The notes under the pieces are model-generated. The model was not told where the DNA came from and ran no database searches. It saw only the letters and a list, made by a program, of their open reading frames with translations. The position numbers and the translations under genes were made by a program. Positions 62,338 to 64,000 of a stretch of DNA of 64,000 nt are shown here, one piece after another. Origin of the DNA: Povalibacter uvarum (GTDB lineage: Bacteria > Pseudomonadota > Gammaproteobacteria > Steroidobacterales > Steroidobacteraceae); NCBI RefSeq assembly GCF_014202975.1, contig NZ_JACHHZ010000006.1, forward strand, positions 595,561-659,560, read 5' to 3'. Position 1 is the stretch's first letter. Each line of letters begins with the position of its first letter.

Positions 62338-63698
62338 CACTCGAGCCCGCCTCTGCTGGATTTCACGCGATCGGCAAGCGACGAAAGCTTGTCCTTGAAC
62401 ATCGCTTTGATCTGATCCTGGATCCGGTCGTCCTTCGCCGCGACGAATCCGCGCCCGAGCTTCTCGAGCTCGACCTCCCAGACCTCCCGTAGCGCCTTCT
62501 GGTCGTCGCTCGACAGGCCGTTGACGTCGATCTTCCAGGTCTTCACCGAATCCTCGAATACCGTCTGCAGCTGCCGCTGGATATTCACCCGTTCCACATC
62601 CGCCCAGGAGCGCTCGCGCTGCGATGTTTCCAGCAGGTCCTCGATCGTCTTCGTGCTCACCGCGCCGACGAAGATGCCGCGGTGCTGATCGATGAACCGC
62701 TCGTATTCGGTCTTGAACCTGTCCATGAACGGCCGGACGTGCTCGATCGCCTTCTCCGCAAACTTTTTCGCATCCTCCCGCTGGCGCGTTGTCGGGCACT
62801 GCGATGTCTTGTCGAGGCTGGCACGCGTCAGGTCGTTGTATTCCTTGACCGCGCTGTCGAGATTCGTCTTGCGCAGGAACTCCCGCACGGCTTCGCGAAT
62901 CTGCGCGAAGACGACGACGATCGTCTCTTCCATCTTGTGCTGCTGCAGGAATGCATCCGTGTAGCTCTGCATACTCGCGCGATACGGTTCGACGGTCGTC
63001 ATCAGGTACTGCACGCCGCCCTGCAGGATGAGCGAAAGCGCATTCATCGTGCTGCCGGTGATCGGCTTGTTGGGATCGATCTTCACGTTGCGCAGCTTCT
63101 CGGCGATGCCGCGCTGGTTCTCCGTCACCTTCTGCACGGTCTCGTGCATGATCCGCATGACCTGCTGCGTCGTATCAGAGGCCTTCTGGTCGATGGAGCG
63201 ATCCTGATCGCCCAGGGACTTCCATTTGTCCTCGAGGTTCTTCGACTCGTCACGAAACTCACGCGTGTACTCCTGCAGCTGGCCCTGCAGAAAGCCGAGC
63301 GGCATTTCACGCAGCAATGCGTAGAAGCGGGATTCCTGCTCGACGACCTTCTCGGCGAACTTCTTCAGGTTCGGCGCGAACTTCTCCAGGTCCTTGTCCT
63401 TGATGAGATCGGTCAGCGTGCGGAACGCCTCGTCGCCACGCTTCGCGAAATGCTCGATCCAGCGCGATTGCTGGCTGACGCCCTTGATCGAAGACGACTC
63501 TTCCTTGAGCACAGGCAAGGCATCGTTCAGCGCACGATCGCGCCAGTCGATGTACCTGGCGATGCCCGCCATGTAGCCGGTATAGCGCGCGAGCACCTGC
63601 GCCTGCGGGGCCCCTTCGGCGACAAGACGCAGATCCTGTTCCTGCGGCTTGAGCACCTCTGCCTGCAATTCATCGAGCCGTGCGCCGTAGTCCGCCAT
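62337..63698 (-). CDS. 453-residue coiled-coil protein of unknown function
   Basis: Nearly all helix, with no signal peptide. Long charged heptads occur throughout (DLIKDKDLEKFAPNLKKFAE, TREFRDESKNLEDKWKSLG, RMMHE-like RIMHETVQKVTENQ). A less charged segment (ITGSTMNALSLILQGGVQYL, about 217-236) sits in the middle and could be a hairpin tip or membrane contact, as in some alpha-helical pore formers; this is speculative. First gene of the operon with the PDZ-like protein, the secreted protein and the small helical protein. No family recognised. Confidence 0.75.
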   Translation of the reverse strand: MADYGARLDELQAEVLKPQEQDLRLVAEGAPQAQVLARYTGYMAGIARYIDWRDRALNDALPVLKEESSSIKGVSQQSRWIEHFAKRGDEAFRTLTDLIKDKDLEKFAPNLKKFAEKVVEQESRFYALLREMPLGFLQGQLQEYTREFRDESKNLEDKWKSLGDQDRSIDQKASDTTQQVMRIMHETVQKVTENQRGIAEKLRNVKIDPNKPITGSTMNALSLILQGGVQYLMTTVEPYRASMQSYTDAFLQQHKMEETIVVVFAQIREAVREFLRKTNLDSAVKEYNDLTRASLDKTSQCPTTRQREDAKKFAEKAIEHVRPFMDRFKTEYERFIDQHRGIFVGAVSTKTIEDLLETSQRERSWADVERVNIQRQLQTVFEDSVKTWKIDVNGLSSDDQKALREVWEVELEKLGRGFVAAKDDRIQDQIKAMFKDKLSSLADRVKSSRGGLE

Positions 63699-63850
63699 GG
63701 TTCCGTCCCTGCATGAAAGTGCGAAACGTGCAGGCGCGACGGGCCGCGGTCAATATGAACCGAAGGACTTCATCGAATCCCCGCATGTGAGTTCTGACGA
63801 AAGTCAGGGACAGATCCGGACATGGACTGCGCGAGCGGCATATTTCCGGC

Positions 63851-63917
63851 TGTGGGTCCGACTTTAGTCGGACGTCAGGCCGAAGGCCTCATCGCTGACG
63901 CGATGACGTCCGGCTGA
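63851..63917. repeat. REP-like repeat pair (type II), interrupted
   Basis: GTGGGTCCGACTTTAGTCGG and GATGACGTCCGGCTGA are opposed copies of the type II unit seen at 6828. The second unit stops after GTCCGGCTGA, in the loop of its palindrome, where insertion-sequence-like DNA begins. The rest of the 63699-63850 gap shows no gene and presumably contains the operon promoter. Confidence 0.65.
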
Positions 63918-64000
63918 GGTGGTCTCAACGGGTCGATGCAACATCATCCACTAGACCGGAGGTGTGAGATGTTGCGTAAGAGACTATCAGCTGAAGAGCA
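63918..64000 (+). mobile_element. left end of an IS30-family-like insertion sequence (runs out of window)
   Basis: TCTCAACGGGTCGATGCAAC starting at 63923 resembles the terminal repeat of IS30 (TTCAATTGGTCAACGCAACA), and an ORF begins about 50 bases in, as in IS30. The element breaks a type II REP palindrome. IS30-type elements are known to favour palindromic targets. Only the first 83 bases are in the window, so the family call rests on the end sequence and position. Confidence 0.5.
63969..64000 (+). CDS. start of a transposase gene (partial, 3' end outside window)
   Basis: ATG preceded by GGAGG at six bases; it encodes MLRKRLSAEE before the window ends. IS30-family transposases begin in a similar way (MRRTFTAEE in IS30). 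Only ten codons are visible. Confidence 0.45.
   Translation, partial: MLRKRLSAEE

Noticed and set aside
1..64000. CRISPR array, tRNA or rRNA
   Set aside because: No regularly spaced direct repeats with unique spacers and no tRNA-like T-arm/anticodon structures were found on reading; the GTCA...TGAC repeats are palindromic REPs, not CRISPR units.

Overview
This 64 kb window comes from a GC-rich bacterial chromosome, most likely a free-living gammaproteobacterium related to Xanthomonadales or Steroidobacteraceae. That placement is an inference from gene types: a Xanthomonas/Caulobacter-style TonB receptor locus, many secreted hydrolases, a CueR-controlled copper pump, and dispersed repeats built on GTCATTCCCGCG palindromes. 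No tRNA, rRNA, CRISPR array or prophage was seen. Both strands are used about equally and most transcription units hold one to four genes, often with 4-base ATGA overlaps.

Layout. 0-7.5 kb: housekeeping and small secreted proteins, including asd with a terminator-like hairpin and possible leader peptide upstream, and a tRNA-hydroxylase/pseudouridine-synthase fusion. 7.6-17.2 kb: a TPR-methyltransferase, a frameshifted 7TM-AraC regulator, an esterase-like protein lacking its nucleophile serine, an MBL hydrolase beside a MocR regulator, and an orphan molybdenum hydroxylase subunit. 17.4-24.4 kb: a nucleoside hydrolase, a stand-alone protein that looks like the Pseudomonas nucleotidyl cyclase toxin ExoY, a secreted hydrolase, an XRE regulator and a LytS/LytR-type two-component system. 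24.6-36.4 kb: paired Gfo/Idh/MocA oxidoreductases, an MFS exporter, an AlkZ-like protein, a metallopeptidase-like protein that has lost its zinc site, and two peptidases. 36.7-39.4 kb: an HD-GYP and a GGDEF protein, a c-di-GMP module.

39.5-46.8 kb is a galactan-use locus: a TonB-dependent receptor, a very large secreted fusion of a GH53 endo-galactanase with a GH2 beta-galactosidase, and a divergent FadR-type GntR regulator. Repeated ACAAATA words in both promoters suggest shared control. An AAC(3)-I-type aminoglycoside acetyltransferase follows the regulator. 47.8-51.8 kb: an OmpR/EnvZ-type two-component system and a DUF4397 lipoprotein. 52-56.3 kb: exonuclease III, a sialidase-like protein, and a hydrolase/NTF2/beta-propeller operon. 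56.3-59.1 kb: copper ATPase plus CueR, with a textbook MerR-type promoter that predicts a leaderless mRNA.

59.6-63.7 kb holds an uncharacterised operon: a 453-residue coiled-coil protein, a PDZ-containing 542-residue protein, a secreted protein and a small helical protein, followed by the tail of a broken hydrolase gene. The window ends in what looks like the left end of an IS30-family element inserted in a REP palindrome.

The items most worth following up are the ExoY-like cyclase (19436-20524), the GH53-GH2 fusion with its regulon, the unknown operon at 60-63.7 kb, and the possible asd attenuator.
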